Of a stretch of 62,825 bases of DNA, positions 9,401 to 16,985 are shown piece after piece; position 1 is the stretch's first letter; each line of letters starts with the position of its first letter. Source of the DNA: Planctomycetota bacterium (lineage in GTDB: Bacteria; Planctomycetota; Phycisphaerae; FEN-1346); NCBI GenBank assembly GCA_030602705.1, contig JAUVZF010000013.1:1-62825 (forward strand), written 5' to 3'. Under the pieces are notes generated by a model. It had not been told where the DNA came from, searched no databases, and saw only the letters and a list, made by a program, of their open reading frames with translations. The translations under genes were made by a program, and so were the position numbers.

Positions 9401-9988
9401 AACCTGTCGGCCGCCGATGTTGACTTCGAGCGGTTGTTGCGCGAGGGGTTCCGCCTGGAACACAACATCACGGGGGGCCTGCTGCGCGGGACGCTGGACC
9501 TTCGGGCCAAAGGGCCCGACGCCAAGACGGTCGAGGCGTCCGGATATATTTACGTGACCGAGGCCAAACTCTACGAATTGCCGCTCGTCGTCCGTCTGCT
9601 CAACGCCCTGAGGCTCGCGCCCCCCGACCGGACGGCGTTCCAGAAGGCGCGTGTCCTGTACTTCCTGAGGGACAAGCGGCTCATCCTGGGCGATGTCCGA
9701 CTGGAAGGCCGCGCCATGAACCTGTACGGCGCCGGCACGATGGAGGCCGACGGCCGGCTGAACCTGACCTTCATGACCGGAAAGAAAAACGACGATCCGC
9801 TCATTCCTGCCCTCTCGGAACTCGCCGAGGGCATCCGCAAGCAGATCGTGGTGGTTCTCGTAACGGGCACGCTGGCCGAGCCACAGGTCAAGACGCGCAC
9901 CCTCTCGGCGGTCACCGCTCCCCTGCGCGAACTGATTGCACTGGTACGCGAGCAGCGCGGGCGGCAAGGCCGGGCGGGGGCACAGTGA
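6458..9988 (+). CDS. AsmA/TamB-like envelope protein with six internal repeats
   Basis: A 1176-residue protein. A basic N-terminus is followed by one transmembrane helix (about residues 40-60) and a long beta-rich periplasmic region starting with an AsmA-like segment (GTHVSIKHATFSL). From about residue 258 a unit of roughly 117 residues recurs six times, near residues 258, 369, 490, 607, 725 and 841. Each unit carries AL-P-x3-R-x6-L-x-P-x-G-x2-D-V, and most also carry FPY-x-L and x-G-x2-V-x-L-x-G. AsmA-like proteins form hydrophobic grooves that move lipids between the membranes. The TTG at 6458 is taken as the start with AGGGGAG 14 bases upstream; a GTG at codon 22 is an alternative. The position beside lpxH suggests a role in outer-membrane assembly. 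Confidence 0.7.
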   Translation: MTDERQPTDGPPGQPSHWHHPVDERRRAARARRQRRRRIGLVVLALAAVVAASAYYYLTSDERVEQFAESYLENLLGTHVSIKHATFSLSEGLVLEGLVVRPAPPFKEAILAAARVDLKIDPMSLLGLAPAVTEIVVHRPTINLVRWNEKVWNFQSLVRARLPESAVPRARPVVALEEGTLRIIRKVGGGTMYEHRVQVSGLLLPSEADPHTFRFQTDVTSQEVYLAVASGVLDARTAALSFEGHASNVVLSQKLYKSLPAEVQQIWDRFQPTGSVNVKVLFDETQGFRLETELTGVGFAYEYGGLTHKFENLTGRCAFSPASLRLTDVQGLMNGWPVSLDGEVTGFDHERLSMDLSVSANHVDAEKCKALLVGVAPHMEVVYSAYSPKGEADVNLRVRRGPEEDARLEVSGDLFCRGMEMTYRRFPYRLERLRGKVHFTPQGYETEGVEGYHGDARVRLVGWAKNPGPMCESRVMVYGRGVALDDDLRSALSKPQRDMYDLYAPSGLADMDVEVYRPPVRNPHRRVVVDMKLLDCDFLYKYFPYQLKNATGRVIIEPGLTKIIDVRGRHGEANVVLSGELVSQKDGPHLINLKVVGEDVALDEDLEKALPERQRRILKVFHLSGLADIDGTVTRGPETNGRLGYDLAIRLKKARMIYEPFPFLVEEVAGALRLKRGSCRIESLTGYNSGARVEAAGWIEQRPDDYAMDLVLSGTDVVLGESLRGALGPEMRSAWSHLRPHGRVDVEAHLKKAFGPDEDLKHHVWVTMRDAQATLDIFPYPLEHVTGQMEFEGGEVCLRGVRARSGLTEFILDGRIAYDEQGTTLNLSIETKGLRLEGPLRDALPEPLKKAFAILRPTGRMDLNLSRLTFRRTDEGKTLAEWYGTAVLDEVALEPGIKVSGLVGTAEMMGRWTGGKVAFQGEMQNLQGTVADKEIVDTRLRFEKPERANAVSIRNFEGEFYGGRVEGFASIGLGAGRGYAFNLSAADVDFERLLREGFRLEHNITGGLLRGTLDLRAKGPDAKTVEASGYIYVTEAKLYELPLVVRLLNALRLAPPDRTAFQKARVLYFLRDKRLILGDVRLEGRAMNLYGAGTMEADGRLNLTFMTGKKNDDPLIPALSELAEGIRKQIVVVLVTGTLAEPQVKTRTLSAVTAPLRELIALVREQRGRQGRAGAQ

Positions 9989-10064
9989 CAGGCTCCCAGC
10001 GAACGACCGGCCGTTGCGGCCGTGAACGGCTCTTGGTGGCCGGCGAGTTGCAACCGGGGTAACC

Positions 10065-10811
10065 ATGCGGCGAGTATTCGTGTCCGACGTTCATCTGAGC
10101 GCGCGCGAGCCGGAGCGCACGGCGAGGTTCCTCCGGTTCCTCCAGCGCGAAACGCCGCAGACGGACGAACTCTACATCCTGGGCGACCTGTTCGACTACT
10201 GGATCGGACCAAAGCATCTCAAACTACAGGAGTACCGTGAGACCCTTGACGCCTTGCGCGGCGTGGTGGGCGGCGGCGTGCGTGTTGTCTTTCTTTGCGG
10301 CAACCGCGACTTCTACATGCGCGGCTTTTCGGAGGACACAGGCATCGAGGTTGTACCCCACAGGAGGTACCATCGGATCACGGTCGGGTCAGAACGGATC
10401 TACCTATGCCACGGCGACTATATGGAGGGTCGTCACGGCTTGGGCCTCGTGGTTCAGAGGTTCATCCAGTCGCGCTTCGTCGAGTGGATATGGACGCGGT
10501 TGCCCACAGCGGTCGCGCAAGCGGGGGCCAGGTTCTACCGACGGGTCTCCGGCCGCAAGAAGCAGACCCCGGATGCCGAGGCGACGCACCTCGCCCCTTA
10601 CGGGCTGAGCGCCGAACGGGTGGCGGCGGAACTGGCTCGCGGCACCGATATTATCGTCTGCGGCCACATCCACCGGGCGCAGCGGGTACGGAACCCGGTC
10701 GAAGGGATGCAAGGTACGCTGTACACGCTCGGAGACTGGCAGGACACGGGGAGTTACCTGGTCGAAGAGGACGGTTGTTGGCGCCTGGTCGCCAACCAGG
10801 ACGACCGATGA
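10065..10811 (+). CDS. lpxH: LpxH-type UDP-2,3-diacylglucosamine diphosphatase
   Basis: A 248-residue calcineurin-like metallophosphoesterase. Metal-binding motifs fall at the positions expected for LpxH: Asp8 and His10 (SDVH), Asp41 (GDLFDYWIG), Asn79-Arg80 (GNRDF), His115 (CHGD), and His200 and His202 (GHIH). LpxH hydrolyses UDP-2,3-diacylglucosamine to lipid X at the inner face of the cytoplasmic membrane, the fourth step of lipid A synthesis. The helical insert around residues 125-165 also fits. The start ATG at 10065 gives the exact N-terminal MRRVFVSDVH. It is separated by 76 bases from the AsmA-like gene. Motif agreement is strong, but related non-LpxH phosphoesterases exist. Confidence 0.8.
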   Translation: MRRVFVSDVHLSAREPERTARFLRFLQRETPQTDELYILGDLFDYWIGPKHLKLQEYRETLDALRGVVGGGVRVVFLCGNRDFYMRGFSEDTGIEVVPHRRYHRITVGSERIYLCHGDYMEGRHGLGLVVQRFIQSRFVEWIWTRLPTAVAQAGARFYRRVSGRKKQTPDAEATHLAPYGLSAERVAAELARGTDIIVCGHIHRAQRVRNPVEGMQGTLYTLGDWQDTGSYLVEEDGCWRLVANQDDR

Positions 10812-10826
10812 ACCCCGTTTTCGGCG

Positions 10827-10866
10827 AAAAAAAACAGTGGCCGAACGGGGGGACATTCGACCACTG
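10827..10866 (-). terminator. Rho-independent terminator of the predicted small RNA
   Basis: On the minus strand CAGTGGTCGAA pairs with TTCGGCCACTG (one mismatch) around a loop containing CCCCCC. Eight T residues follow directly (A-run at 10827-10834 on the plus strand). The T-run is on the minus side only, so it does not serve lpxH. Confidence 0.75.
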
Positions 10867-10914
10867 CTTAATTCATGCGGGACCGCCCCGCATGGCATAG
10901 CTGCGGTTACTTAC
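10827..10914 (-). ncRNA. predicted small RNA of about 88 nt
   Basis: No reading frame explains this stretch, but the minus strand has a promoter-like pair (TATACT at 10926-10921, TTGGCA at 10947-10942), a purine at the expected start (10914), and two strong hairpins. The first is an 8-bp perfect stem, CATGCGGG/CCCGCATG (10874-10894), with a 5-base loop. The second is an 11-bp stem with one mismatch (10835-10866), whose loop carries six consecutive C residues, followed by eight T residues. That is the layout of a free-standing bacterial sRNA gene. C-rich loops in other sRNAs pair with G-rich ribosome-binding sites; that function is inference. It is antisense-oriented relative to both flanking genes. 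Confidence 0.55.
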
Positions 10915-10920
10915 GCCACC

Positions 10921-10947
10921 AGTATAGAGCCGCAAAGTCCGTGCCAA
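10921..10947 (-). promoter_or_regulatory. promoter of the predicted small RNA
   Basis: On the minus strand, TTGGCA and TATACT are separated by 15 bases; reading the -35 as TTTGGC gives 16. The -10 matches the same TATACT hexamer used in the consensus promoter ahead of dnaG. The spacing is slightly short. Confidence 0.45.
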
Positions 10948-11165
10948 ACGGGCGTTTCCCCGAAATCTGCGTTTTCCCACCCAGAAATGCGGTTTGGCGC
11001 TGGGGGGCATTCGGAGAACATCAGGGCGGGCGTGGAATTATCCGCAGCGATGCGCAAAAATCCTCAGTTGGCTTGGCTGGCGGGGTCGGGAGCACATAGC
11101 GAAGGCCGGGCAGACCGGCCACAGAACGGCCTCTCGGGGATGGTTCCAGCCCGTTTGGAGGCGAG
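10948..11165. other. intergenic leader of the amidohydrolase gene
   Basis: No credible reading frame. It contains a perfect hairpin, GGCCGG-GCAGA-CCGGCC, at 11104-11120, about 45 bases before the amidohydrolase start, and a good ribosome-binding site (GGAGG) at the right end. Nothing else was recognised. Confidence 0.4.
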
Positions 11166-12032
11166 ATGGGAAATCCCGGCATGGCATCTTCGCGCCTCGA
11201 AGGATTGAGGCCGGCGTTTGCCGTCTTTGACGTTCATACCCACGCATTTCCCGATGACGTGGCCAAGAGGGCCATTCCGACGCTCCAGCAGGCTGCCTTA
11301 TGGTTTCCATGCCCGGCGACGCACGACGGCACACTGGCGGGGCTGCTGTCGAGCATGGACCGGGCCGGGATCCGCCGGGCGATCATCTGCGGTGTCGCCA
11401 CCAGGCCAGAGCAGACCACGAAGATCACCGACTGGTCGGCCTCGGTCGCCTCGGAGCGGCTTGTGCCGTTCGCGTCGGTCCATCCGGAGTTCCCCGATCC
11501 GGAGGCCGAGATCGACCGGATCGCACGTGCGGGACTCAAAGGGCTCAAGTTCCACTCCTACTACATGGAATGTCCGCTGGACGACCCGCGGTGCATCCGG
11601 ATCGCCCGCGCGGCCGCGGCGGCGAACCTGGCCATGGTCTTCCACACGGGGTACGACCTCGGGTTCGAGAAGGCCGACGTGGCGAGCCCGGAGCGTGTGC
11701 GGCGGCTGCACGAGGCCGTCCCGAACTTGCGGATGGCAGCGGCGCACCTCGGAGGTTGGGAGCAGTGGGACGAGTCGCGGCGGCACGTCGTGGGACTGCC
11801 TATTTACCTCGAAACCAGTTTCTCGCTCAGCCGCTGCCGCCGGGACCTGCTGCTCGACATCCTGGCGAACCACCCGCCGGAGTACCTTCTGTTCGGCACC
11901 GACGCGCCGTGGACAGATCAGAAGGAGGCCGTGGAGAGGTTGGCGGCCTTGCCCGTCGCGGAGGATCTGAAGCACCGGCTGTGGCACAACGCGCACCGTT
12001 TCGCAAACCTGCCGCTGCCGGGCAGCCGGTAA
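11166..12032 (+). CDS. amidohydrolase family (TIM-barrel) protein
   Basis: A 288-residue metal-dependent hydrolase of the amidohydrolase-2 type. It has DVHTHAFPD near residues 22-30 (H-x-H metal motif), GLKFHSYY (strand 4 region), MVFHTGYD, AAHLGGWEQWDE, and a terminal FGTDAPWTDQKE containing the conserved catalytic Asp. This set is typical of small cytosolic hydrolases and decarboxylases acting on C-N or C-C bonds. The ATG at 11166 is preceded by GGAGG. It stands alone between the predicted small RNA and the convergent DUF4340 gene, so context gives no substrate. Confidence 0.8.
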   Translation: MGNPGMASSRLEGLRPAFAVFDVHTHAFPDDVAKRAIPTLQQAALWFPCPATHDGTLAGLLSSMDRAGIRRAIICGVATRPEQTTKITDWSASVASERLVPFASVHPEFPDPEAEIDRIARAGLKGLKFHSYYMECPLDDPRCIRIARAAAAANLAMVFHTGYDLGFEKADVASPERVRRLHEAVPNLRMAAAHLGGWEQWDESRRHVVGLPIYLETSFSLSRCRRDLLLDILANHPPEYLLFGTDAPWTDQKEAVERLAALPVAEDLKHRLWHNAHRFANLPLPGSR

Positions 12033-12101
12033 GACACGACGGACGCCGTCCGCGCCCAAGCGCGATGCCGCCCGTCGTGCGTCCCATCGCCGGCACGTCT
12101 G

Positions 12102-14534
12102 TTACTTGGCCTTCTTCTCATCCGCCTTCTTTTCGGCCATCTCCTTTTGGGGCTCGGGTTTTTCGGGCCCGAGTATTGAGGCGGCCTCCAGAAGCGTCTT
12201 CAGTTTCTCGCCCGCAAGGATGGCAATACGCTTGCCGCCTTCGACCATGGCGTAGCGTAGCGGCTCCTCATCGAAGAGGGCGGCCACCTTGGCGTCCACC
12301 GCTTTGGCCGAGATCAGGAGAGTGGCCTTCTTCTCCTTGCCGGCCACGGTGATGCGGACGGCCGGTTTGTCGAGGCCGAACCGCGCGGGCTCCTTCGCAT
12401 CGTAAGCGGCCCACCGGACGGCGTCGGCGTCGACCGTGGCCTTGACCACGTCGTCGGCTTTCGACTTCTCGGCTTCCGCGTCGGGCCGACCGGCGGCGTC
12501 GGCGCGGAACCACTTGCCGTCCTGTTTCAAGAGACCGACCTTCGCCTTGTCGGCCTGAACGTCGAGACGTTCGACGTCGCCGGCGAGCAGGTCCACCAGT
12601 TCCTTCGAGAGCGGCTCGCCCGCCATGCCCTTCAGCAGCGACATCGGGACCTCAAAGACGAGGTCGCTGCCGGCGATGCGGCCGACGATCTTGGCGTCCT
12701 TGTGGTGGGCGAGGTGAAGCGTTTTCTCGACGGGCTTCTCGCCCTCTTTCTCGGGCTCGAGCGTCACGGTGACGGCCAGTTCGCCCTGCTGGAGTCCGAA
12801 CGGTTTGAAGTCCTTCGTTGCGGCGACGAACTTGTCGGCCTTCAGTTCCTTCAGGTCGTCCAGACGGTCGGTAGCGAAGAAGCCGCGCCCCTCCTCCTTG
12901 ACGGGGGCGGTCATCGTCCACGTATCGCCGGTCTTCTCGAAAACGACCGTCCGGTCCGGCGCCTTGATGGCGAGGCGGGTGGCCTTCTTCGGCTCCAGCG
13001 AGAGGACCTGCTTGTCAAGCACCTCGAGCCAGTCCTTGCGGAGATGGTTGAGGTCCTTCGGGTTGATGCGGCCGATCCAGTCCTCGCAGATGTTCTTGAC
13101 GAGCGCGGGAACGTCTTTGCCGGGACCGCCGATCTCAAAGCCGGACGCGGCCGACTCCTTCTCCATCTGAACGCGGACGGAGCCGGCCGGCTTGAATCCC
13201 TTGGCGATGTCGGCACGCTCGCCCTCGGCGAAGTAAAGGACCTTCAGGCCCGCGAGTTCCTTGAGAAGGTCGTCCACGGCAGACGAGTCGGCTTTCGTGC
13301 CGGGGCGGCCTTCCGTCTCGACGTTCCACTCGCCGCCGGTCTTGACCAGGTCGTACACGATATCCTTTTCGGTCTCAGCCAGTTTGGCCGGCACACGCAG
13401 GCTCACCTCGGTGACCCGGTCTTCCTCGAGCGTCATGACGTGCTTGTCTCTGAGGTCGGCGAGCCCCTTGTCGAGAGCCTTGAAGTCGTTGTCCTCGACG
13501 CCGACAACCGACCTCGAATCGCCGAGGGCCAGGTAGATGGATTCCTTCTTCAGGTCGGCCCAGGCGCCGAACTTCAGAACGACGGCCTTGACGGGTTCGG
13601 CCTTGGGCTTCGTCTCGTCAGCCTTTTCATCCTTCTTGTCTTCGTCCTTCTTCTCGTCTTCGGTCTTCGCTTCGTCGGCCGCCTCGCCCGCCTTGTACAA
13701 CGTGACCACCAGGCGCGGCTTTGCCAGACCGTAGCGCTCCAGGTCCTCGGCATTGTCATCCACGAAGTCGACGACCATGACGCCGAGGGCCTTACGCAGG
13801 ATCTCCGAGACGGCGTCTGGGTCGGCGCGGGCGGCCATCGGTTTCGACAGGACCCAGCGGTCCTTGTTCTCGTCGGAGCGGTCGATGCGCAGCGCCCCTT
13901 TGTCGCCTTCGATCTCGATCCGCACGACGTCGTCGCGCGCCAGGTCCACGAGGTTGCGGCTGCGGAACTTGTTGACGCGCTGGCGGGCCCGCTTCAGGAG
14001 GTCGTCGCCTTCGAGCAGAATGACCTTTTTGGCGCCGGCCAGTCGGACGTAGAGGCCCTCGCCGACGGCGGCCTTGCGGCCGATCTCGACCGTCACGGTC
14101 GGCCCGGGCTTCTCTTTCTTGGCCTTGGCCTTGAGGGTCAGCCGATACGCCGGCGGGTCGAGGCCGAGGTCCACGAAGGTCGGCTGCCCCTTACCCGCGG
14201 GGTCGATCGTCTGGCGGTATTTGCCTTCGAGGGCGGCGCGAAGCAGTTGCCGGACCTCGTAGTCGTCGGCCGGGCCGTCCACAGGCGCCGCGAGGTGCCA
14301 CTTGTCGTCCTTCTTGACGAAGGCCACCCTCGGTCTCATCGTGCCGTCTTTGCCGGCCTCTTCGAGCGTGGCCTCCGTCAGGTCGTCCATCGCCACGTCC
14401 TCGATGAGCGCAAGTTTGTCGGGCGGCTTCTCGGACGGTTTCCACTCGCCGGTCAGTTCCTCCCGGTACATCACGATGATGACGACGGCCACCAGAGCGA
14501 CGACCGCCAGGATCAGCGTGGTGGTGTAACGCAT
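12102..14534 (-). CDS. DUF4340 domain-containing membrane-anchored protein
   Basis: An 810-residue protein with one N-terminal transmembrane helix (residues 4-22) and a long, very Lys/Glu/Asp-rich exported region. Repeated modules read K-x-G-x-W-x2-x-x-P-V (for example KKDDKWHLAAPVDGPADDYEV) followed by LLRAALEGK, the DUF4340 signature, which recurs several times in tandem. A charged low-complexity stretch (EDEKKDEDKKDEKAD) lies near residues 280-305. It is the last gene of the ABC operon, three bases after the GldG-like stop codon. DUF4340 proteins commonly accompany GldA/GldF/GldG-like exporters in Bacteroidetes, Planctomycetes and others, probably as a periplasmic partner. The biochemical role is unknown. 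Confidence 0.85.
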   Translation of the reverse strand: MRYTTTLILAVVALVAVVIIVMYREELTGEWKPSEKPPDKLALIEDVAMDDLTEATLEEAGKDGTMRPRVAFVKKDDKWHLAAPVDGPADDYEVRQLLRAALEGKYRQTIDPAGKGQPTFVDLGLDPPAYRLTLKAKAKKEKPGPTVTVEIGRKAAVGEGLYVRLAGAKKVILLEGDDLLKRARQRVNKFRSRNLVDLARDDVVRIEIEGDKGALRIDRSDENKDRWVLSKPMAARADPDAVSEILRKALGVMVVDFVDDNAEDLERYGLAKPRLVVTLYKAGEAADEAKTEDEKKDEDKKDEKADETKPKAEPVKAVVLKFGAWADLKKESIYLALGDSRSVVGVEDNDFKALDKGLADLRDKHVMTLEEDRVTEVSLRVPAKLAETEKDIVYDLVKTGGEWNVETEGRPGTKADSSAVDDLLKELAGLKVLYFAEGERADIAKGFKPAGSVRVQMEKESAASGFEIGGPGKDVPALVKNICEDWIGRINPKDLNHLRKDWLEVLDKQVLSLEPKKATRLAIKAPDRTVVFEKTGDTWTMTAPVKEEGRGFFATDRLDDLKELKADKFVAATKDFKPFGLQQGELAVTVTLEPEKEGEKPVEKTLHLAHHKDAKIVGRIAGSDLVFEVPMSLLKGMAGEPLSKELVDLLAGDVERLDVQADKAKVGLLKQDGKWFRADAAGRPDAEAEKSKADDVVKATVDADAVRWAAYDAKEPARFGLDKPAVRITVAGKEKKATLLISAKAVDAKVAALFDEEPLRYAMVEGGKRIAILAGEKLKTLLEAASILGPEKPEPQKEMAEKKADEKKAK

Positions 14535-14537
14535 CGT

Positions 14538-16985
14538 TTATCCCCTGCGAACCACGTAGACCAGAATTCCTGCGACCAGAACGAGTGCCGGCAACCCGAC
14601 GATGATCAGGACCTGGAGCGGCAGGTGCCACCCGCCCAGGTCGCCGATGCGCCGGGCCTCCATGGCCTCGGGGCTGACCGTAATCAGGTGGTCCGTTCCC
14701 GACACCCACAGGCACGCGTTGACGAACAGTTCGGCGTTGCCGGGAAATCGGTCCCGCGTGACGATGCCACCGGGCGAGAGCACCGTCTCGCGGTAGAACG
14801 CGACGCGGTCCCGGGCCAGGTCGGCGTCGCCGAAGAGGACCACCTTCTGCGTCTCGTCGCCCATCTTCCGCTCGACGGCCACACCGAGCGGCAGGGGGCC
14901 TGCCAGGTCCTCGGCATCGTCTCGCGTGGCCCGGTTCTGGACGGCCTCGAAGACAACCGTGTCGGCCCAGTAGTCGCGGCCGCCCGGCATGTTGACGACC
15001 GGCGTGACGCTGAGGTCGTCGCCGAGGTCTTCCTTGATGATCAGCGGCGACGCGTTCAGGAACATGACGGGCAGCGCGCCCAACGGCTTGGTGATGTCGT
15101 GCTTCTCGTAGCCGGTGAGTTCAACCTGCGCGAACGCCTTCTCTCTTCCGGCCGCATCGACCACCACGCTGTGTACCGCCACGGCGTTGAACTTCGCCTC
15201 GACGCCGAACGTCTCGAACAGTTTCTCGTACGGCACGGGCTGTTGGAACATGGTGGCCGGTTCGCCCAGGATGATGGCCGGTGCGCCGCCCTTGATGGCG
15301 TCGATGGCCGAGCGGTAGGCTTCTTCGGAGGGCGGCGGCATGCGCATCCGAGGATCGCGCGGGGGCGGCGGCACGAGGACCAGGATCGTCTTGGAGGCGT
15401 TCTCGGGCTCGGGCATCTCGGAGCCCGGCGAGAGGAGCCAGTCCTCGACGATGAAGTTGGCTTTGCGCAGGCGTTCGGCCATTTCCATGTAGGCCCCCCG
15501 CTGCCCGCCGCCCATCATGCCCGGCATCGGCGGCGTGCCCGTCGTGGCCGGGCCGCCGGCGGTGACGAACAGGATCGCCGGCTTCTTCTCGTGCACCATG
15601 CCGAGCAGGGCGCTGGAGACGGCCGTCTCGCCCGCGAAGAGCCGGTCCGGAACGTCCTCGCGCCCTTCGGGGTTCGGATTGTGCACCCACACGTCGTCGA
15701 ACGAGATGACCTTGATCTTGTCGGGCAGCGTCTTGACCTCGTCTGAGGCGACGGGGATCTTCGCGTCGGCCAGGGCCGTCTTGACGGCCTGGAGTTTCTC
15801 GGGCGGGGTGACGATCTCAAAGCCCTCGGCGCCCTGCTCGACCGGTTCCAGCACGTCGTCGGCGCCGGCGCCCGTGGCCACTCGTTTGAGTTTCTCCTGG
15901 TCCTTGAAGGGGGTGCGGATCACGCCCACCTCGGCGAACGTTTCGATGAGGACGACGTCGCCCCGGTCGATGTCGCGGCGGACGGCGTCGAGTTCAATGT
16001 CCTCGATGTCGGCCTGCTTCTCAAACTCCTGGATCCGCGCGCGTAGCGGCTCGTAGGTCTCCTTGGCGGCGTCGAGGATCTCCTTGACGGCGGGGGGGGG
16101 CGGGGCGTCCTTGGCCAGTTTGCGGATCTGTTCGAAGGTGTCCGGCACGGCCTCGAACTTCTCGCGGACCTGCCCGAGGTGTTTCTTGGCCTGCGCCAGC
16201 GCCGAGGAGTAGGCCGGCAGGGCCTGGTTCGTGATGGCCCGGACGTTGTCGGCCGTAATGTCGCCGATGAAGCGCAGTTGCCGCCAGACCTGGGCGACCA
16301 TCATGAGAGTTTCCAGGGCCTGCTGCGGTCCGCCCTTCCAGATGCCGGCGGCCCCCTCGAGCCGTTTCGCCTCGCGGTCAAGGGTGTCGCAGACGTCCTT
16401 GTAGAGCGTCTCGTAGTCCTTCTTGATCAGGCGCTCGGGTTTCTTCAGTTCCCTCGCATAGCGGTCCCTGAGCCGCTGGACGAGTTTTTCGGCGCCGCCC
16501 GGATCGAGGACCGGGTTCACGTCCTCCACCGTCACGCGCCCCGAGGCCGTGTCGTAGCCCGTCAGCAGGCCCTGGACGCGCTGGTACCGCTCTTCGGAGG
16601 CGGGCGCCTCCGGGGCGTGCGAGTACAGGTTGGTGATCCGCACGTCCACGTCCAGTTTCTTCAGGAAGGCTTTGGAGCGCGGGCTCAGGCTGAACCGTCC
16701 GGAGGCGGTCCAGTCGCTGCGCGCCCGGCCGCGAAGCAGCGCCGCCGAAAACCATACGATGACACCCACCAGGACCGTCGCCAGCAGAACGGCCACGGCA
16801 ACGTTCGAGCCGAAGACGAGCCAGCGGCGCTGCCGGGTCATCCCGCCTTCGCCAAGTCGCCGACGCGCCAAAGCCGCTGTGGCGACGGCGCGGCTTCGGC
16901 GGGCAGGCCCGCCCTCCTGTCCCGAGGCGGGCGATTGCCGAGGGCGCTCGGAGTCGGATTTCGGATCGCTCTTTTCTATCGCCAT
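14538..16985 (-). CDS. GldG-like ABC-associated membrane protein
   Basis: An 815-residue protein with an N-terminal transmembrane helix (about residues 58-83), a large exported domain with coiled-coil segments, and a C-terminal transmembrane helix (LQVLIIVGLPALVLVAGILVY). The domain contains the ABC_transp_aux signature (KVISFDDVWVHNPNPEGREDV around VSSALLGMVHEKKPAILFVTAGG). GldG-like proteins pair with GldF permeases and GldA ATPases in exporters linked to gliding in Bacteroidetes; elsewhere the cargo is unknown. The first 48 residues derive largely from a genomic repeat (16842-16912). An ATG at 16841 after GAAGGCGGG may be the ancestral start. The gene overlaps the permease gene by 10 bases. 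Confidence 0.8.
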   Translation of the reverse strand: MAIEKSDPKSDSERPRQSPASGQEGGPARRSRAVATAALARRRLGEGGMTRQRRWLVFGSNVAVAVLLATVLVGVIVWFSAALLRGRARSDWTASGRFSLSPRSKAFLKKLDVDVRITNLYSHAPEAPASEERYQRVQGLLTGYDTASGRVTVEDVNPVLDPGGAEKLVQRLRDRYARELKKPERLIKKDYETLYKDVCDTLDREAKRLEGAAGIWKGGPQQALETLMMVAQVWRQLRFIGDITADNVRAITNQALPAYSSALAQAKKHLGQVREKFEAVPDTFEQIRKLAKDAPPPPAVKEILDAAKETYEPLRARIQEFEKQADIEDIELDAVRRDIDRGDVVLIETFAEVGVIRTPFKDQEKLKRVATGAGADDVLEPVEQGAEGFEIVTPPEKLQAVKTALADAKIPVASDEVKTLPDKIKVISFDDVWVHNPNPEGREDVPDRLFAGETAVSSALLGMVHEKKPAILFVTAGGPATTGTPPMPGMMGGGQRGAYMEMAERLRKANFIVEDWLLSPGSEMPEPENASKTILVLVPPPPRDPRMRMPPPSEEAYRSAIDAIKGGAPAIILGEPATMFQQPVPYEKLFETFGVEAKFNAVAVHSVVVDAAGREKAFAQVELTGYEKHDITKPLGALPVMFLNASPLIIKEDLGDDLSVTPVVNMPGGRDYWADTVVFEAVQNRATRDDAEDLAGPLPLGVAVERKMGDETQKVVLFGDADLARDRVAFYRETVLSPGGIVTRDRFPGNAELFVNACLWVSGTDHLITVSPEAMEARRIGDLGGWHLPLQVLIIVGLPALVLVAGILVYVVRRG
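16842..16912. repeat. palindromic repeat within the 5' end of the GldG-like gene
   Basis: CCCGCCTTCGCCAAG and CGGCTTCGGCGGGCAGG arms surround GC-rich inner palindromes. The motif resembles the TCCGCC-GTAGCC-TTGGCGGA repeat found before glyS at 60709-60728. It is translated in frame as an Arg/Ala-rich segment. Confidence 0.45.

Noticed and set aside
7220..10066. 948-codon minus-strand frame opposite the AsmA-like gene
   Set aside because: Antisense shadow of a well-supported gene; no motifs, no ribosome-binding site, composition typical of complementary-frame artefacts.
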